A DNA stretch of 64,000 nucleotides from Geobacillus genomosp. 3. Its GTDB lineage: Bacteria; Bacillota; Bacilli; Bacillales; Anoxybacillaceae. How positions within the stretch are numbered: the first letter of the stretch is position 1; every line of letters starts with the position of its first letter. The notes under the pieces were generated by a model. The model was not told the DNA's origin. It worked only from the letters and a program-made list of their open reading frames with translations, and made no database searches. The translations under genes and the position numbers were made by a program. This document shows, piece by piece, positions 44,594 to 55,159 of this stretch. The DNA lies in the NCBI RefSeq assembly GCF_000445995.2, contig NC_022080.4, forward strand, positions 2,328,001-2,392,000, in the 5' to 3' direction.

Positions 44594-45475
44594 TTAAAAT
44601 CGCTTTTGAAACTTGTTGCGAATCAATACCGCGACCGAATTCATCAAAATTAAAAAGACGAGCAAGACGACAATCCCGGCAGCCGCCACATGCTGAAACT
44701 CCTCTTGCGGCCGTCCTGTCCAGTTGTAAATTTGCAGCGGCATGACAGTAAACGTATCGAGCACGCTGCTTGGCAAATAGGCGATAAACGTCGGGATGCC
44801 GAGCACCACAAGCGGGGCTGTCTCCCCAATGGCGCGGGAAAGCGCCAAAATGGCCCCCGTCAGCATCCCCGGCAGCGCCGCCGGCAGCACTACCCGGCAA
44901 ATCGTTTGCCATTTCGTCGCCCCCATGGCATACGAAGCCTCTCTCAATTGCTGGGGAACTGCACGGATCGCTTCTTGGGCTGCGACGACGATCACCGGAA
45001 GAACGAGCAAGCTCATCGTCAACCCGGCCGCCAAGATGCTGCGTCCGAGCCCAAGCTCACGGACAAAAACCGTGAGCCCCAACAAGCCGAACACGATCGA
45101 CGGCACGCCAGCTAAATTGGAAATATTCGTTTGGATAAACGCGGTGAAGCGGTTTTTGCGCGCATATTCTTCCAAGTAAATTGCCGTCCCGACTCCTAAA
45201 ATAAAGGAAACCGGTGCGACAATCATCATCAGCCAAAGGGAACCAACCAGTCCGGATTTAATCCCAGCTTCCTCCGGACGGCGCGAAGGAAAGCTGTTTA
45301 AGAAATCGCCATCGAGCCAGCCGATCGCCTGAATGATGACGCGGGATAATAATAACGCGAGAACAATGAGTCCAAAAATCGTAGCAACAAAAAAAATGGC
45401 TTGCAAGACGGCGTTTTGCGCCAGCCTTCCTTTCATTCGCTTCCAAACGAGCGGTTTGTCCAACTTGTTTTCCAT
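44594..45475 (-). CDS. pstA: Phosphate ABC transporter permease PstA
   Basis: A 293-residue membrane protein with six hydrophobic segments and the permease-ATPase coupling loop (EAIRAVPQQLREASYAMGAT). I prefer the ATG at 45475, about 11 bp after GGGAGGAG; a TTG at 45484 overlaps the pstC stop but is too close to that site. Confidence 0.94.
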   Translation of the reverse strand: MENKLDKPLVWKRMKGRLAQNAVLQAIFFVATIFGLIVLALLLSRVIIQAIGWLDGDFLNSFPSRRPEEAGIKSGLVGSLWLMMIVAPVSFILGVGTAIYLEEYARKNRFTAFIQTNISNLAGVPSIVFGLLGLTVFVRELGLGRSILAAGLTMSLLVLPVIVVAAQEAIRAVPQQLREASYAMGATKWQTICRVVLPAALPGMLTGAILALSRAIGETAPLVVLGIPTFIAYLPSSVLDTFTVMPLQIYNWTGRPQEEFQHVAAAGIVVLLVFLILMNSVAVLIRNKFQKRF

Positions 45476-45480
45476 GGTGT

Positions 45481-46434
45481 TCAATACTCCTCCCTCAACC
45501 GGTGGGAAATGTATTGCGCCAATATATTCATCAGCAGCGTGAAAATAAAGAGCGTCATCCCGACAGCGTAAATGCTGTAATAAATCGTCGTCCCATAGCC
45601 GGCGTCGCCGGTTGTCACCTGAACGATGTAAGCGGTCAATGTTTGAATCGATTGCGTAACATCAAACGTAAACTCCGGCGATGATCCGCCGGCCACCGCG
45701 ACGATCATCGTTTCACCGACCGCCCGGGAAATGCCTAAAATAAACGAAGCAATCACCCCGGAAGCGGCGGCAGGAAGCACGACCTTAAGCGCCACTTCGA
45801 GCTTTGTCGCACCAAGGGCCAAGGCGCCTTCGCGAATGGAATTCGGGACCGCGCTCATCGCATCCTCCGACAGCGAGGCGATCATCGGGATGATCATAAC
45901 CCCCATCACGAGCCCCGGGCTGAGCGCATTAAAAATATCGAGATCCGGAATGACGTTTTGCAATAACGGCGTCACGATCGTCAACGCAAAAAATCCGTAC
46001 ACGATCGTCGGAATGCCGGCCAACACTTCCAATGCCGGCTTAATGATGCGACGTGTCCGCTCCGATGCGTACTCGCTTAAGTAAATCGCTGAAGCAAGTC
46101 CGATCGGCACCGCGATCAACATCGCGATCCCCGTCGTCAACAACGTGCCGGTGACAAGCGGGGCGACTCCGAACGATCCTTGTTCCTCGTTCCAAGGAAG
46201 CCATTCTTTGCTCGTCACAAATTCGATGATCGACACACGGCGGAAAAATTCGATCGTTTCAAAAAGAAGGGTGAATAAAATCCCGAGTGTCACGAGCACC
46301 GAGAGCGCCGCCAATACAAAAAGGAGTTTCGGTGCAAGCTTTTCCATCCTTTTCGGCCAACGCTGCCGTTTTTGGTTTTCTTCAATCATCTTCCGAACCG
46401 AAAGCAGTTGCTCCTTCTTCGGAATGCTCATCAT
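45481..46434 (-). CDS. pstC: Phosphate ABC transporter permease PstC
   Basis: A 317-residue membrane protein with six or seven hydrophobic segments and the coupling loop DAMSAVPNSIREGALALGAT. It follows pstS after 80 bp, a gap that holds a hairpin. Confidence 0.94.
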   Translation of the reverse strand: MMSIPKKEQLLSVRKMIEENQKRQRWPKRMEKLAPKLLFVLAALSVLVTLGILFTLLFETIEFFRRVSIIEFVTSKEWLPWNEEQGSFGVAPLVTGTLLTTGIAMLIAVPIGLASAIYLSEYASERTRRIIKPALEVLAGIPTIVYGFFALTIVTPLLQNVIPDLDIFNALSPGLVMGVMIIPMIASLSEDAMSAVPNSIREGALALGATKLEVALKVVLPAAASGVIASFILGISRAVGETMIVAVAGGSSPEFTFDVTQSIQTLTAYIVQVTTGDAGYGTTIYYSIYAVGMTLFIFTLLMNILAQYISHRLREEY

Positions 46435-46475
46435 GCAAACCCCTTTCCGTCATCCTCCGACTCCTGTCACACGTA

Positions 46476-46507
46476 TAGGCCGACAGGCAAAGCGAACCGT
46501 CGGCCTA
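46476..46507 (-). other. mRNA hairpin between pstS and pstC
   Basis: TAGGCCGAC and GTCGGCCTA pair over 9 bp around 14 nt, 8 bp after the pstS stop. No T run follows, so it is more likely an mRNA end-stabilising or attenuating hairpin that allows more binding protein than permease. Confidence 0.5.
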
Positions 46508-46514
46508 GGCAAGC

Positions 46515-47480
46515 TTATTTCAATCCAGCCAATGTTTCCAATTGTTCTTTGTATTTATCCTCCGGCAAGCGGACGTAACCAACTTCTTCCGCCAAATCTC
46601 CGGCCGTTTCAAGCAAAAACTCCATATAGTCATACACTTGCGGTTTTTCTTTCAACGATTTGACGTTCACATACGTAAACAGCGGCCGCGAAAGCGGAGT
46701 GTACTTCCCGGTTTCAATCGTCTCGTTTGTCGGCTCGACTGGACCGTTGCCGCCATCAATCGGTACGACTTTCAGCTTATCTTTATTTTCAAGATAGTAC
46801 GCATAGCCGAAATAGCCGATCGCATATTTGTCGCCTTCCACTCCGCGGACGAGGATGTTGTCATCCTCTGACAGCTGAGCCGTTTTCACGATCTCTTTCC
46901 CTTCCAAAATGACTTCATCAAAGTAGTCAAACGTTCCAGAGTCATGGCCTGGTGAGAAGAACTTGATTTCCTCATCCGGCCATTCCGGGCGGATATCCGA
47001 CCATTTTTTCACGGTGCCATCTTCCGTCCACATTTTTTTCAACTCGTCAACCGTCAAATAGTCGACCCAGTCGTTTTCTTTATTGACAATGACAGAAAGA
47101 CCGTCATAGGCAAGCTGAAACTCTTGGAACTCAATACCGTTGTCAGCAGCTGCCTGTTTTTCTTCCTCTTTGATTGGACGAGAGGCGTTGGAAAAATCGG
47201 TTTCCCCCTTCGTGAACTTTTCAAATCCGCCGCCCGTTCCAGAAACACCGACAGAGACTTTGACGTTTGGCTGTTCCATCATATATTCTTCAGCGGCCGC
47301 TTCCGCAATCGGAAAAACCGTCGAGGAACCGTCCATGATCACTTCGCCCGACAGTTCTTTCGCTGCGGACCCACCGTCCGCCTCATTTTCCTGCGCTCCA
47401 TTTCCTCCACCACAGGCGGCAACGATCATCATCGTTCCGCCAAGTATACCCGACAACATCAGTCGTTTCCATTTGCTCAT
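46515..47480 (-). CDS. pstS: Phosphate-binding lipoprotein PstS
   Basis: A 321-residue lipoprotein. The signal peptide ends in the lipobox VAAC (Cys23). Phosphate-binding segments DGSSTVFP (about 51-58) and [10 protein letters not shown] (about 80-89), DFSNASRP and a later HDSGTFD are present. It captures phosphate outside the cell for PstCAB. A four-repeat PhoP box lies upstream. Confidence 0.96.
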   Translation of the reverse strand: MSKWKRLMLSGILGGTMMIVAACGGGNGAQENEADGGSAAKELSGEVIMDGSSTVFPIAEAAAEEYMMEQPNVKVSVGVSGTGGGFEKFTKGETDFSNASRPIKEEEKQAAADNGIEFQEFQLAYDGLSVIVNKENDWVDYLTVDELKKMWTEDGTVKKWSDIRPEWPDEEIKFFSPGHDSGTFDYFDEVILEGKEIVKTAQLSEDDNILVRGVEGDKYAIGYFGYAYYLENKDKLKVVPIDGGNGPVEPTNETIETGKYTPLSRPLFTYVNVKSLKEKPQVYDYMEFLLETAGDLAEEVGYVRLPEDKYKEQLETLAGLK

Positions 47481-47536
47481 CTCTTTTCCCCCCGACCGTT
47501 TCGTTTTCTCTTACATGTCCTATCATAAATGGACGC

Positions 47537-47575
47537 TGTTAATAAGGTTTAAACGGAATGTTAAGATTGTGTAAA
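47537..47575 (-). promoter_or_regulatory. PhoP box of the pst operon
   Basis: On the minus strand four hexamers TTTACA, TTAACA, TTTAAA and TTAACA occur with exactly 5 bp between them (11-bp period; plus-strand positions 47570, 47559, 47548 and 47537). This is the direct repeat bound by phosphorylated PhoP in Bacillus. A -10-like TATGAT (47522-47527) lies 9 bp downstream. Confidence 0.88.
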
Positions 47576-47648
47576 CTCCAGCCTGACTGTTTTCACTCTC
47601 AGCATCCGTCCCTCCTTTTGCATCAATGACGTTTCCCGTCTTTGAAAA

Positions 47649-47697
47649 ATAAAAAAGCTGATTCGATAGAAGAGGCTTCCTCTATCAAATCAGCTTC
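47649..47697 (-). terminator. Terminator of pbpA
   Basis: On the minus strand AAGCTGATTtGATAGAGGA pairs with the matching 3' arm, leading into TTTTTTATTTTT. Confidence 0.88.
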
Positions 47698-47703
47698 AGT
47701 TCA

Positions 47704-49815
47704 TCAAGATTGTTCTGTTGCTTCAGTACCGTCGGCTGACGGTTGAACAGGCTCTTCGGCCATTCGCTTCGCCTTCAATTCAAAATAGGCGTCCAAAATA
47801 CGGCGGCCGATCCGGTTGTTAATGCCGTCGCTGTCCCCTTGCGTTGCCCACGGCACCACAACGGCAAACGACACTTGCGGATCGTTGTACGGCGCATACC
47901 CGACAAGCGTCAAATTGTAGGTCGGGTCATTGCGCCGGCTTTTGATCGGCCCGTCGTAAAACGCTTCAGCCGTGCCCGTTTTTCCGGCTGGCTTGTACGG
48001 GGCGCCGGCGAAATACGCATACGCCGTCCCGCCCGGCTCTTGCATGACGCGGCGGAATCCTTCCTGCACGCGCTCAATGTATTCCGTCTTCATATCGACG
48101 CGGTTTAAGACGACCGGTTCGAACCGTTTGACGACCCGGCCAGGCTCTTTTCCGTCAATGGACGGCTCGCGAATTTCTTTGACGAGCTGCGGCTTCATCC
48201 GGTAGCCGCCGTTGGCGATCGTCGAGACGTATTGCGCCAGCTGCATCGGCGTATACATGTCGTACTGGCCGATCGCCAAGTCAAGCAAAAATCCGCCGCG
48301 CGTGCTTTGCCCTTGGAAGCCGCCGAGTTCATTCGGCAAGTCAATGCCCGTTTTGACGCCCAAGCCGAATTGGCTGAAATAGTGGCGCATCGTTGCAAAC
48401 GCCGCCGGATTGATGTTGAGCGGCTCACGCGGGCGGTATGTGCCGCCGCCAATGGCAATGGCGGTTTTAAACATGTACACGTTCGACGACTGTTTCAACG
48501 CCGTCAGTTCATTGATCGTCCCCATCGTTTTCCACGATTTTTTCACCGGAGTCCCTTTGATATACAACGGCTCGTCCTTGATATACGTATTTGGATGGAG
48601 CACTCCCGTTTGAAAACCGGTGAGGATGGTCGCCCCTTTCACCGCCGACCCCATCGCATAAGCGGACGTAATGTTGCCGATCGCAAAGTCGACAAACTCG
48701 CCATCGCGAAGCAGTTTGCCGGCCATCGCCAACACTTCGCCCGTTTTCGGATTCATCATGACGACAAACGCCCGGTCCAAGAGCGGCGAACGGCCTTTGC
48801 GCTTTGTCGCCAAAATTTCTTGCTGGATGATTTGCTCGACCTTTTGTTGCAGTTCGGCATCGATCGTCAGCACAAGGTCTTTGCCGCGCTCACCCGGATA
48901 CACTTCCTCAACCGCCACGACATGGCCTGACTTGTCAACAACGTTTTTGATCTTCGCCTTTTTGCCGTGCAGCACTTCCTCATACTGCATCTCCAAATAG
49001 CTTTTGCCGACGCGGTCGTTGCGGCTGTAGTCGCGAGCCAAAAAGTAGTCGAGCCGCTCACGCGGGACACCTTCATCTTCATCGGTCACACTGCCGAGCA
49101 CGGAGCGGAACGTGTTGTCATAAACGTACTTCCGGTCCCAGTCAACGGTCGTGTTGACCCCGGGAAGTTCGCTTAAATGTTCGCTGACGACCGCATATTC
49201 ACGGTCGGTCACTCCTTTGCTTTTGACCGTCTGCGGCGTCAGCGCATAGCCGCTCTCCATTTCATGCTTAATGGCAATGACTTCAATCTCCCGCTTGGAG
49301 ATTTGTGCCAAGTCTTCCTCTGTGATGCGGTCAAGCGTCCATTCGTACACTTTTTTGTCAATCTCTTTTTGCGTCAATCCTTGGTCGGCCAACCGCTTTT
49401 TTTCCCGTTCGCTCACCTTTTTTTTCGCCTCATCCGGACGAGTCAAAATCCAATAATCTTTCATATCGCGTTCCGTCACTTTTTCTTCTGCATCCGGAAT
49501 ATCGATATATCGGGCGAGCTTTCTGGCCACTTCCAATATTTCTTCCGGCTGCGTCGTTTTGGAACGCGTATACGTAATCGCCTTTTGCGGTGTGTTGTCG
49601 ACGATCACCCGGCCCGACCGATCATAAATTTTGCCGCGCGGCACCGGCGTGCTGACAATCTCATCTTGCGTCCGCTCGACTTCGCGCCGGTAATCTTCTC
49701 CGTACACGATTTGCACGACCCCAAGGCGCAAAATGAGCGCCGAAAACAACAAGAAGACAAAGAAAAACAAAATGTTTAAACGGATCGGCACTTGCGCCCG
49801 CTTTTTCCGCTTCAT
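47704..49815 (-). CDS. pbpA: Class B penicillin-binding protein (PBP2A/MrdA type)
   Basis: A 703-residue transpeptidase for lateral wall synthesis. One membrane anchor (12-37), an N-terminal dimerisation domain and a transpeptidase domain are present, with SAVK (Ser390, Lys393), SSN (443-445) and KTG (612-614). The ATG at 49815 has AAGGAGG 8 bp upstream; the frame is open for 17 more codons. In Bacillus the same gene (yqgF) lies between pst and yqgE. Confidence 0.94.
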   Translation of the reverse strand: MKRKKRAQVPIRLNILFFFVFLLFSALILRLGVVQIVYGEDYRREVERTQDEIVSTPVPRGKIYDRSGRVIVDNTPQKAITYTRSKTTQPEEILEVARKLARYIDIPDAEEKVTERDMKDYWILTRPDEAKKKVSEREKKRLADQGLTQKEIDKKVYEWTLDRITEEDLAQISKREIEVIAIKHEMESGYALTPQTVKSKGVTDREYAVVSEHLSELPGVNTTVDWDRKYVYDNTFRSVLGSVTDEDEGVPRERLDYFLARDYSRNDRVGKSYLEMQYEEVLHGKKAKIKNVVDKSGHVVAVEEVYPGERGKDLVLTIDAELQQKVEQIIQQEILATKRKGRSPLLDRAFVVMMNPKTGEVLAMAGKLLRDGEFVDFAIGNITSAYAMGSAVKGATILTGFQTGVLHPNTYIKDEPLYIKGTPVKKSWKTMGTINELTALKQSSNVYMFKTAIAIGGGTYRPREPLNINPAAFATMRHYFSQFGLGVKTGIDLPNELGGFQGQSTRGGFLLDLAIGQYDMYTPMQLAQYVSTIANGGYRMKPQLVKEIREPSIDGKEPGRVVKRFEPVVLNRVDMKTEYIERVQEGFRRVMQEPGGTAYAYFAGAPYKPAGKTGTAEAFYDGPIKSRRNDPTYNLTLVGYAPYNDPQVSFAVVVPWATQGDSDGINNRIGRRILDAYFELKAKRMAEEPVQPSADGTEATEQS

Positions 49816-49893
49816 CCCCCGGTCCTCCTTTCTCTCTCCCTTATTGTAAAAGAAAAAGGTGGGCATGGCTAGGGAAAAACATGAGCAGCCCTT

Positions 49894-51186
49894 TTATGCC
49901 GACGGGCCGCCCCGTTCGCCGGCCAGTTTTGGCCGGAATAGGAGCGGCTCCCGCCGATCCCGCTCCGGACGGCCATCTGTGAAGCGAATGTGGCGGACGA
50001 ACCAGTAAATCACTAAATGCCCGGCTCCACACACAAACATGAGTACACGAATGCCAATCTCTTCCCCGAAAAGTGTCAATGCCGCTAAAAAAGCGAAAAT
50101 CGATACCATCCGCCCGGCGTTTAAAAACAGCTCGCGAACAACAATATACTCAACACGTGCTTCCGCTGATTTCCAGCTCCTCCCAATCACATCGAACGTT
50201 AACGATGAGTAAGGAACAAGCAAAATCGGATAGGCAATGGCGATCGTGACGGCATAAAGAAGAAGGCGCGGGTACGACGGGTGAAACACAATTAAAAAAA
50301 TAGCTGCGTACAGCAAAAGGCCGCCCAATAAAATGGCTTTCATCCGGTATTCCCGCTTCATCAGCCGGGAAACAGCGTAATAGGCAACAAACGATGTAAA
50401 CGAATTGACAAGCCCGTACTTGCCGAGCGCCCATTCGCTTTTTGAGGTGACATACACCAACACCGAAATAACGAACACAAACGATCCTTCGCGCAATCCT
50501 TGAAAAAAGTGGGCGTTCGTAATGAGCCGCCAATTCCGGTTTTCATTCCGTTCCTTTAAAATGCGGAGAAATAAATATTTTCCCGCTGCTGTACGGCGCT
50601 TGAGGAAAAAACTAAGCAGCACAGCGATAATAAATAAGCCAAGCGACAGCGAAAAAACGAGCGTATATCCTTTCAGACCCGCGAGCGACGAAATGATATA
50701 GCCGGCGGCAATCGGCCCGATCATGCCGGCAGATGACGTGAGCACCCCGAAAAAGCCGTTAAAAAAGTCGCGCGTTTCCGGCTCTGTAATTTCAAACGTC
50801 AGCACGTTAAACGCCAGCCAATAAAAACCATAGCCAACACCGAGCAATGCGCCGAGAACGAGCAAATATTGATGGGCGCTAGGGCCGACCAATAAAACGG
50901 TGATAAAAAAAACGGCTAAACACGACACACCAAGCCGTAAAATCAAAATGCGGTCGATCTGTTTCGCCAGCCGGCCGGCGAATATAAATGTCAGCGGCTG
51001 CATCGTGACGACCGCCAAATTATACAATGCCAAATCGCGGAAATCGCCGGTCTGTTTCCATAAATAAATGTTGACAAACGTATTGGACAGCGACACAGCA
51101 AGCGCATAAAACCCACCGATGCAAAGAAGCAGCAGCAAATCGCGGCTCACCCGTTCTTGGCCAGTCAATTTTTCGAATAATGACAT
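49894..51186 (-). CDS. yqgE: Major facilitator superfamily transporter
   Basis: A 430-residue protein with about twelve membrane helices, in the position of YqgE between pbpA and sodA. The MFS-type loop GRLAKQIDRILILRLG lies near residue 72. The ATG at 51186 has AAAGGGGAG 7 bp upstream. The substrate is unknown. Confidence 0.9.
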   Translation of the reverse strand: MSLFEKLTGQERVSRDLLLLLCIGGFYALAVSLSNTFVNIYLWKQTGDFRDLALYNLAVVTMQPLTFIFAGRLAKQIDRILILRLGVSCLAVFFITVLLVGPSAHQYLLVLGALLGVGYGFYWLAFNVLTFEITEPETRDFFNGFFGVLTSSAGMIGPIAAGYIISSLAGLKGYTLVFSLSLGLFIIAVLLSFFLKRRTAAGKYLFLRILKERNENRNWRLITNAHFFQGLREGSFVFVISVLVYVTSKSEWALGKYGLVNSFTSFVAYYAVSRLMKREYRMKAILLGGLLLYAAIFLIVFHPSYPRLLLYAVTIAIAYPILLVPYSSLTFDVIGRSWKSAEARVEYIVVRELFLNAGRMVSIFAFLAALTLFGEEIGIRVLMFVCGAGHLVIYWFVRHIRFTDGRPERDRREPLLFRPKLAGERGGPSA

Positions 51187-51258
51187 CGTAAACTCCCCTT
51201 TTCGTCTATCCGGTAGTGTGGCCATTTCTGCCGCCGCTATGCACCCGGCATCAGCAAA

Positions 51259-51285
51259 AAGCGGGGCGATCGATTCGCCCCGCTT
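51259..51285 (-). terminator. Terminator of sodA
   Basis: AAGCGGGGCGA pairs with TCGCCCCGCTT, followed by TTTTT on the minus strand, 6 bp after the sodA stop. Confidence 0.92.
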
Positions 51286-51291
51286 CATCCA

Positions 51292-51906
51292 TTATTTCGC
51301 TTTTGCTTCACTGTAGCGTTTCGCCACTTCGTCCCAATTGACAACGTTCCAGAACGCGGCAATGTATTCCGGACGACGGTTTTGGTATTTCAAGTAGTAC
51401 GCATGCTCCCAAACATCCAATCCAAGGATCGGTGTTTTGCCTTCCATGATCGGCGAATCTTGGTTCGGCGTGCTTGTGATTTCCAACTCGCCATTGTTGA
51501 CGACAAGCCACGCCCAACCGGAACCGAAACGGCCGGCCGCCGCTTTTGAAAATTCGTCTTTAAACGCGGCAAAGCTGCCGAATTTTTGGTTGATGGCATC
51601 AGCGAGTTCGCCTGTCGGCTCGCCGCCGCCGTTTGGCGACAAAATCGTCCAGAAAAGCGAATGGTTCGCATGGCCGCCGCCGTTGTTGCGCACCGCTGTA
51701 CGGATGCTTTCCGGAAGGGCTTCCAAATTGCTGAGCAATTCTTCGAGCGATTTGTTTTGCAAATCCGCCTGCCCTTCGAGCGCCGCATTCAAATTCGTCA
51801 CATATGTGTTATGGTGCTTCGTGTGATGGATGTTCATCGTTTCTTTATCGATGTGCGGCTCCAAGGCATCATACGCATACGGTAATGCCGGCAATTCAAA
51901 TGGCAT
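51292..51906 (-). CDS. sodA: Superoxide dismutase (Mn/Fe family)
   Basis: A 204-residue enzyme that converts superoxide to peroxide and oxygen. Metal ligands His27 (MNIHHTKHH), a His in NHSLFW near 82, and Asp and His in LDVWEHAYY near 164-168 are present; the residues around them fit the manganese form. AAAGGAGGAG precedes the ATG. The gene is monocistronic. Confidence 0.97.
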   Translation of the reverse strand: MPFELPALPYAYDALEPHIDKETMNIHHTKHHNTYVTNLNAALEGQADLQNKSLEELLSNLEALPESIRTAVRNNGGGHANHSLFWTILSPNGGGEPTGELADAINQKFGSFAAFKDEFSKAAAGRFGSGWAWLVVNNGELEITSTPNQDSPIMEGKTPILGLDVWEHAYYLKYQNRRPEYIAAFWNVVNWDEVAKRYSEAKAK

Positions 51907-52091
51907 CCAAATCTCCTCCTTTTATCCTCATTATGTAAGCGGGCGCTGACCACCCGTCCAAAATTAGCTTACCAAAATTACCACAATGTTTCAATGTATT
52001 TGCTTGCCTGCTGGTTTCCAAAAAACGCTCAAAGTTGAATTCCGTTGACGCCGCATATACAATGGAAATGGAGAAAAAGAAAGGTGTGTCC

Positions 52092-52859
52092 ATGATGAAT
52101 GTATTCACCCAAATTTGGAAAAGTTTGTACTCCCCCAAAGATATTGCCCGCTTCCGCTTTCAAGGAATCGGCAAAACGATCGGCTATGTGTTTTTACTTA
52201 CATTTTTATCCATCCTTCCAACCTTGTCCTATGCTTCCGTATCGCTCGTTGAAGGTGTCCGCACAACAGGCGCCTTGTTGCGCGACGACTTGCCGCCTTT
52301 TTCGATTGAAAACGGCGAGCTTCGCTCAGCGGCGGCTGAACCGATCCATATTGACCAAGGCGGGTTTACGATCATTTTTGACAGCACGGGTGAAGTGACG
52401 AGAGAAGAAGTGGAACGGTTTCCGAACGCCATCGCGTTGTTGAAAAATGAAGCGGTGCTCGTTGCCAGCCACCAGGCGCAACATTACAGCTATGCCGCAT
52501 TTCCAGATGTGGTCATTACTGACGAAGACGTGCGTGCGTTTATCACCAGCTTGCAGTCGCTTCTGCCGGTGCTCATTCCGCTTTTTGGGCTCGTGTTATA
52601 CGTGCTCGCATGTGCAGGAAAATTTATTAGTGTGTGCCTGCTCGCTTTTTTCGGCCTTATTTTTGCCGGCATGTTGGACAAAAAGCTTCGCTACCGTCAT
52701 ACATGGATCATGTCAGCCTATGGCATTACGTTATCGACCGTCTTTTTTGCTTTGATGGAAGCCGTCCAAACGATCGTGCCATACGGCATGTTTATTCATT
52801 GGTTCGTTTCGCTCGCCGTTCTCTTTTTGGCGGTGAAGGAAGTTCCTGCCTCAGCCTAG
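52092..52859 (+). CDS. yqgB: DUF1189 family membrane protein
   Basis: A 255-residue protein starting MMNVFTQIWKSLYSPKDIAR, the usual opening of DUF1189 (YqgB). It has one N-terminal membrane helix (28-48), an external domain of about 120 residues and four C-terminal helices. AAAGGTG lies 8 bp before the ATG at 52092. Function is unknown. Confidence 0.88.
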   Translation: MMNVFTQIWKSLYSPKDIARFRFQGIGKTIGYVFLLTFLSILPTLSYASVSLVEGVRTTGALLRDDLPPFSIENGELRSAAAEPIHIDQGGFTIIFDSTGEVTREEVERFPNAIALLKNEAVLVASHQAQHYSYAAFPDVVITDEDVRAFITSLQSLLPVLIPLFGLVLYVLACAGKFISVCLLAFFGLIFAGMLDKKLRYRHTWIMSAYGITLSTVFFALMEAVQTIVPYGMFIHWFVSLAVLFLAVKEVPASA

Positions 52860-52869
52860 CGAAACAGCT

Positions 52870-52899
52870 AGCCGCCAAGGAGTTCCTTGGCGGCTTTTT
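52870..52899 (+). terminator. Terminator of yqgB
   Basis: AGCCGCCAAGGA and TCCTTGGCGGCT pair around 2 nt, with TTTTT after on the plus strand. Confidence 0.88.
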
Positions 52900-54158
52900 A
52901 TCCGGCCGTTTCAAACTGTTTCACGCTTTGCCTCAACGTTTGGCCGAGCTCAATAAGCTCAAGCCCGATTCGATACATCGCCTTCATATCTGTTGTTTGT
53001 GTGTGGGAAGAATGAAGCATCTGTTCAGCGCTTGCCAATGTTTGTTGGGCCGTTGATACGAACGAAATGGTTGCCTGTTCCATCGGAGGAACCGAATTTG
53101 CCAACTCTCCCATATGTCGTTTCATACCCTCGATCTTCTCTGTCACAACTGCAATCTCCCTTAGCAATTCCTCGAGGGAACATTTCGAGCGGTACGCTGT
53201 CTGCATATACGTAGAAAAACGTTCGGAAACGAGCATGCCTTGCTTCGTTGTCGCGATGATGACATCGACCATCTCTTCCGTTGTTTTCGCAATCGACTCA
53301 ACCGCTTTTCCTGATTGCTCCGCTAACCGCCTTATTTCTTTCGCCACGACAGCAAACCCTTTTCCATCTTCTCCTGCTCTCGCCGCTTCAATCGTTGCGT
53401 TCAAAGAAAGATATTTCGTTTGCTCGGCGATCGTGCGAATCACTTGCACGATGTTGGCAACGGACGATGAGTAGCTCTCAACCTTTTTGACGGCGCCGGC
53501 CATTTGGGCAATTTCCTGCTCGAGTGCCTGAATGGACTGCGTCAGTTGCTTAATTTGTCTTCCCCCTTCCAAAGCAGCCGTATTCATATGTTGGGAGCTT
53601 TCTTGGATCATCTCCATCTGGTCAGTGACTTGCACCATATCCTCTTTCATTCGCTGAAAGAAAGTAATCGTTGCGTCTGAAGAAGATGCCGTTTCCGCAG
53701 CACCGCTTTTCACCATTCCGACTGCTTCCATTAATTCCTGATTACTCTCCACTGTCTTTTTAGATACTGTTTTTAATTGCTCGCCTTTATCCGAAAGCTG
53801 TTCTGTTGTAACCGATATGCGATAAATCATCTCCCGCATATTGCGAACCATCTGTTGGAAACTGGCGGACAACGATTGAATTTCCCGGGTGCGGGAAATG
53901 ATGGACAGGTCGCTGCTCAAATCTCCATTCGCCACCTTTTTCATCGCTCGCTGAAGGCTGACGATAGGTGCTATCACCGTTCGGACAAACGCGATGATGA
54001 CCAATGAGGCCGCACATGCGCTGATCAATGTTGCCGCCAAAATAAAAACAGCCATTTGGCGCACAGCCGTCATGTATGAACTTGTAGGCACAGCAATAAC
54101 ATAGATTCCTTTTAATTCCTGTATATTCCGGTAAACAAGTGTATAATCTTTTCCATTT

Positions 54159-55159
54159 ACCCGTGGTGCTAGTTGAGCTTTAGCGCTCAACTAGCCCAAG
54201 TGTAACCAGGGAATAAGCTAACAATATACCGTCTAGTGCCACTTCAAATCCGATAATCGAATTGGCTCGGATCCCCGTGATGCGATAGTGGTCAACCAGA
54301 ACCGAGAACACCGTCTCGATCACTTTGCGTTTTTGTTGGATCCACTGCTCCCATGTCTCAGACGCACGATGTTTCTGGTTTTTTCGAGACGGAGTCCAAA
54401 GCGCCATTTGGTATTCTTCGTACAGCCTTTTTTGCAAGTCACGGCTAATAAATCCTTTGTCCCCAAAGTTATACGGGTGGGGAATTTGGGTCATCACGCT
54501 TTCGGCTGCGATTCGATCGTGGCAAGATGCTTCCGTCACCACATACCCCATTGGCAGCCCTTGATCGGTCACTTGAAGGTGCAGCTTCAACCCGTAGTAC
54601 CATTGCTTTTTGGAAGCGCAATACCCGATGTCGGCGATCTCTTGAAACCGTTTGACGCGATGCATTCTTGCCGTATGGCACAATGGGAGCGGCAAGCTGT
54701 CCACGACGGCATAGGCATGATGTTGGCCGCGTTTTGCCAACTCATGGCGGATCCATTTGATAGCGAAGCCAAGCGCCCGGCAGCGGCGGTTATACCGGGA
54801 ACGTTCGAGAAACGAGCCGTTTGTGAACAAATTTCCCGTGACAAAACGATGCCACGCCCGTTCAGAAGTAAAACCGAGCAGCTTTCCTAAAAGATGAATG
54901 GCGATGATGACAGCGTCCTCTTGCTTGACCAAATGGCGATTTCGACGATGAAGATGCACCTGAATGCATGAAAGTTGAGCAGAAACAAAAACGAAAATGG
55001 CGGCATATTGCTTTTGAATCTTGGCCCGATCTGTAGTAAAATGAAAGTGCTCTTGCATAGGGATCCTCCTTTTTAATGGTTGGTTGCACTTTCATTTTAA
55101 GGGGATCCTCATGCAAGGGCTATTTTTATGCTTGTTTGAGTTTATCTAGCACCACGGGT
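54159..55159 (-). mobile_element. IS982-family insertion sequence, 1,001 bp
   Basis: Ends are perfect 14-bp inverted repeats beginning ACCCGTGGTGCTAG (54159-54172 and 55146-55159); the ACCC start is typical of IS982. Direct duplications of TTTCCATTT lie at 54150-54158 and 55160-55168. It carries one intact transposase gene. A perfect 10-bp hairpin (54169-54194) spans the transposase stop codon. Identical target copies and intact frame suggest recent insertion. Confidence 0.93.
54180..55058 (-). CDS. IS982-family transposase
   Basis: A 292-residue DDE transposase. The catalytic residues appear as Asp120 ([13 protein letters not shown]), Asp200 (NFGDKGF) and Glu248 ([11 protein letters not shown]). 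Length and motifs fit the IS982 family. AAAGGAGG lies 7 bp before the ATG. The gene is intact, so the element may still move. Confidence 0.92.
   Translation of the reverse strand: MQEHFHFTTDRAKIQKQYAAIFVFVSAQLSCIQVHLHRRNRHLVKQEDAVIIAIHLLGKLLGFTSERAWHRFVTGNLFTNGSFLERSRYNRRCRALGFAIKWIRHELAKRGQHHAYAVVDSLPLPLCHTARMHRVKRFQEIADIGYCASKKQWYYGLKLHLQVTDQGLPMGYVVTEASCHDRIAAESVMTQIPHPYNFGDKGFISRDLQKRLYEEYQMALWTPSRKNQKHRASETWEQWIQQKRKVIETVFSVLVDHYRITGIRANSIIGFEVALDGILLAYSLVTLGLVER

Noticed and set aside
54159..54194. Inverted copies of CCGTGGTGCTAG around the split receptor, first read as a duplicated target
   Set aside because: They are inverted, not direct, and belong to the terminal inverted repeats of the insertion sequence. 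The true duplication is TTTCCATTT just outside.
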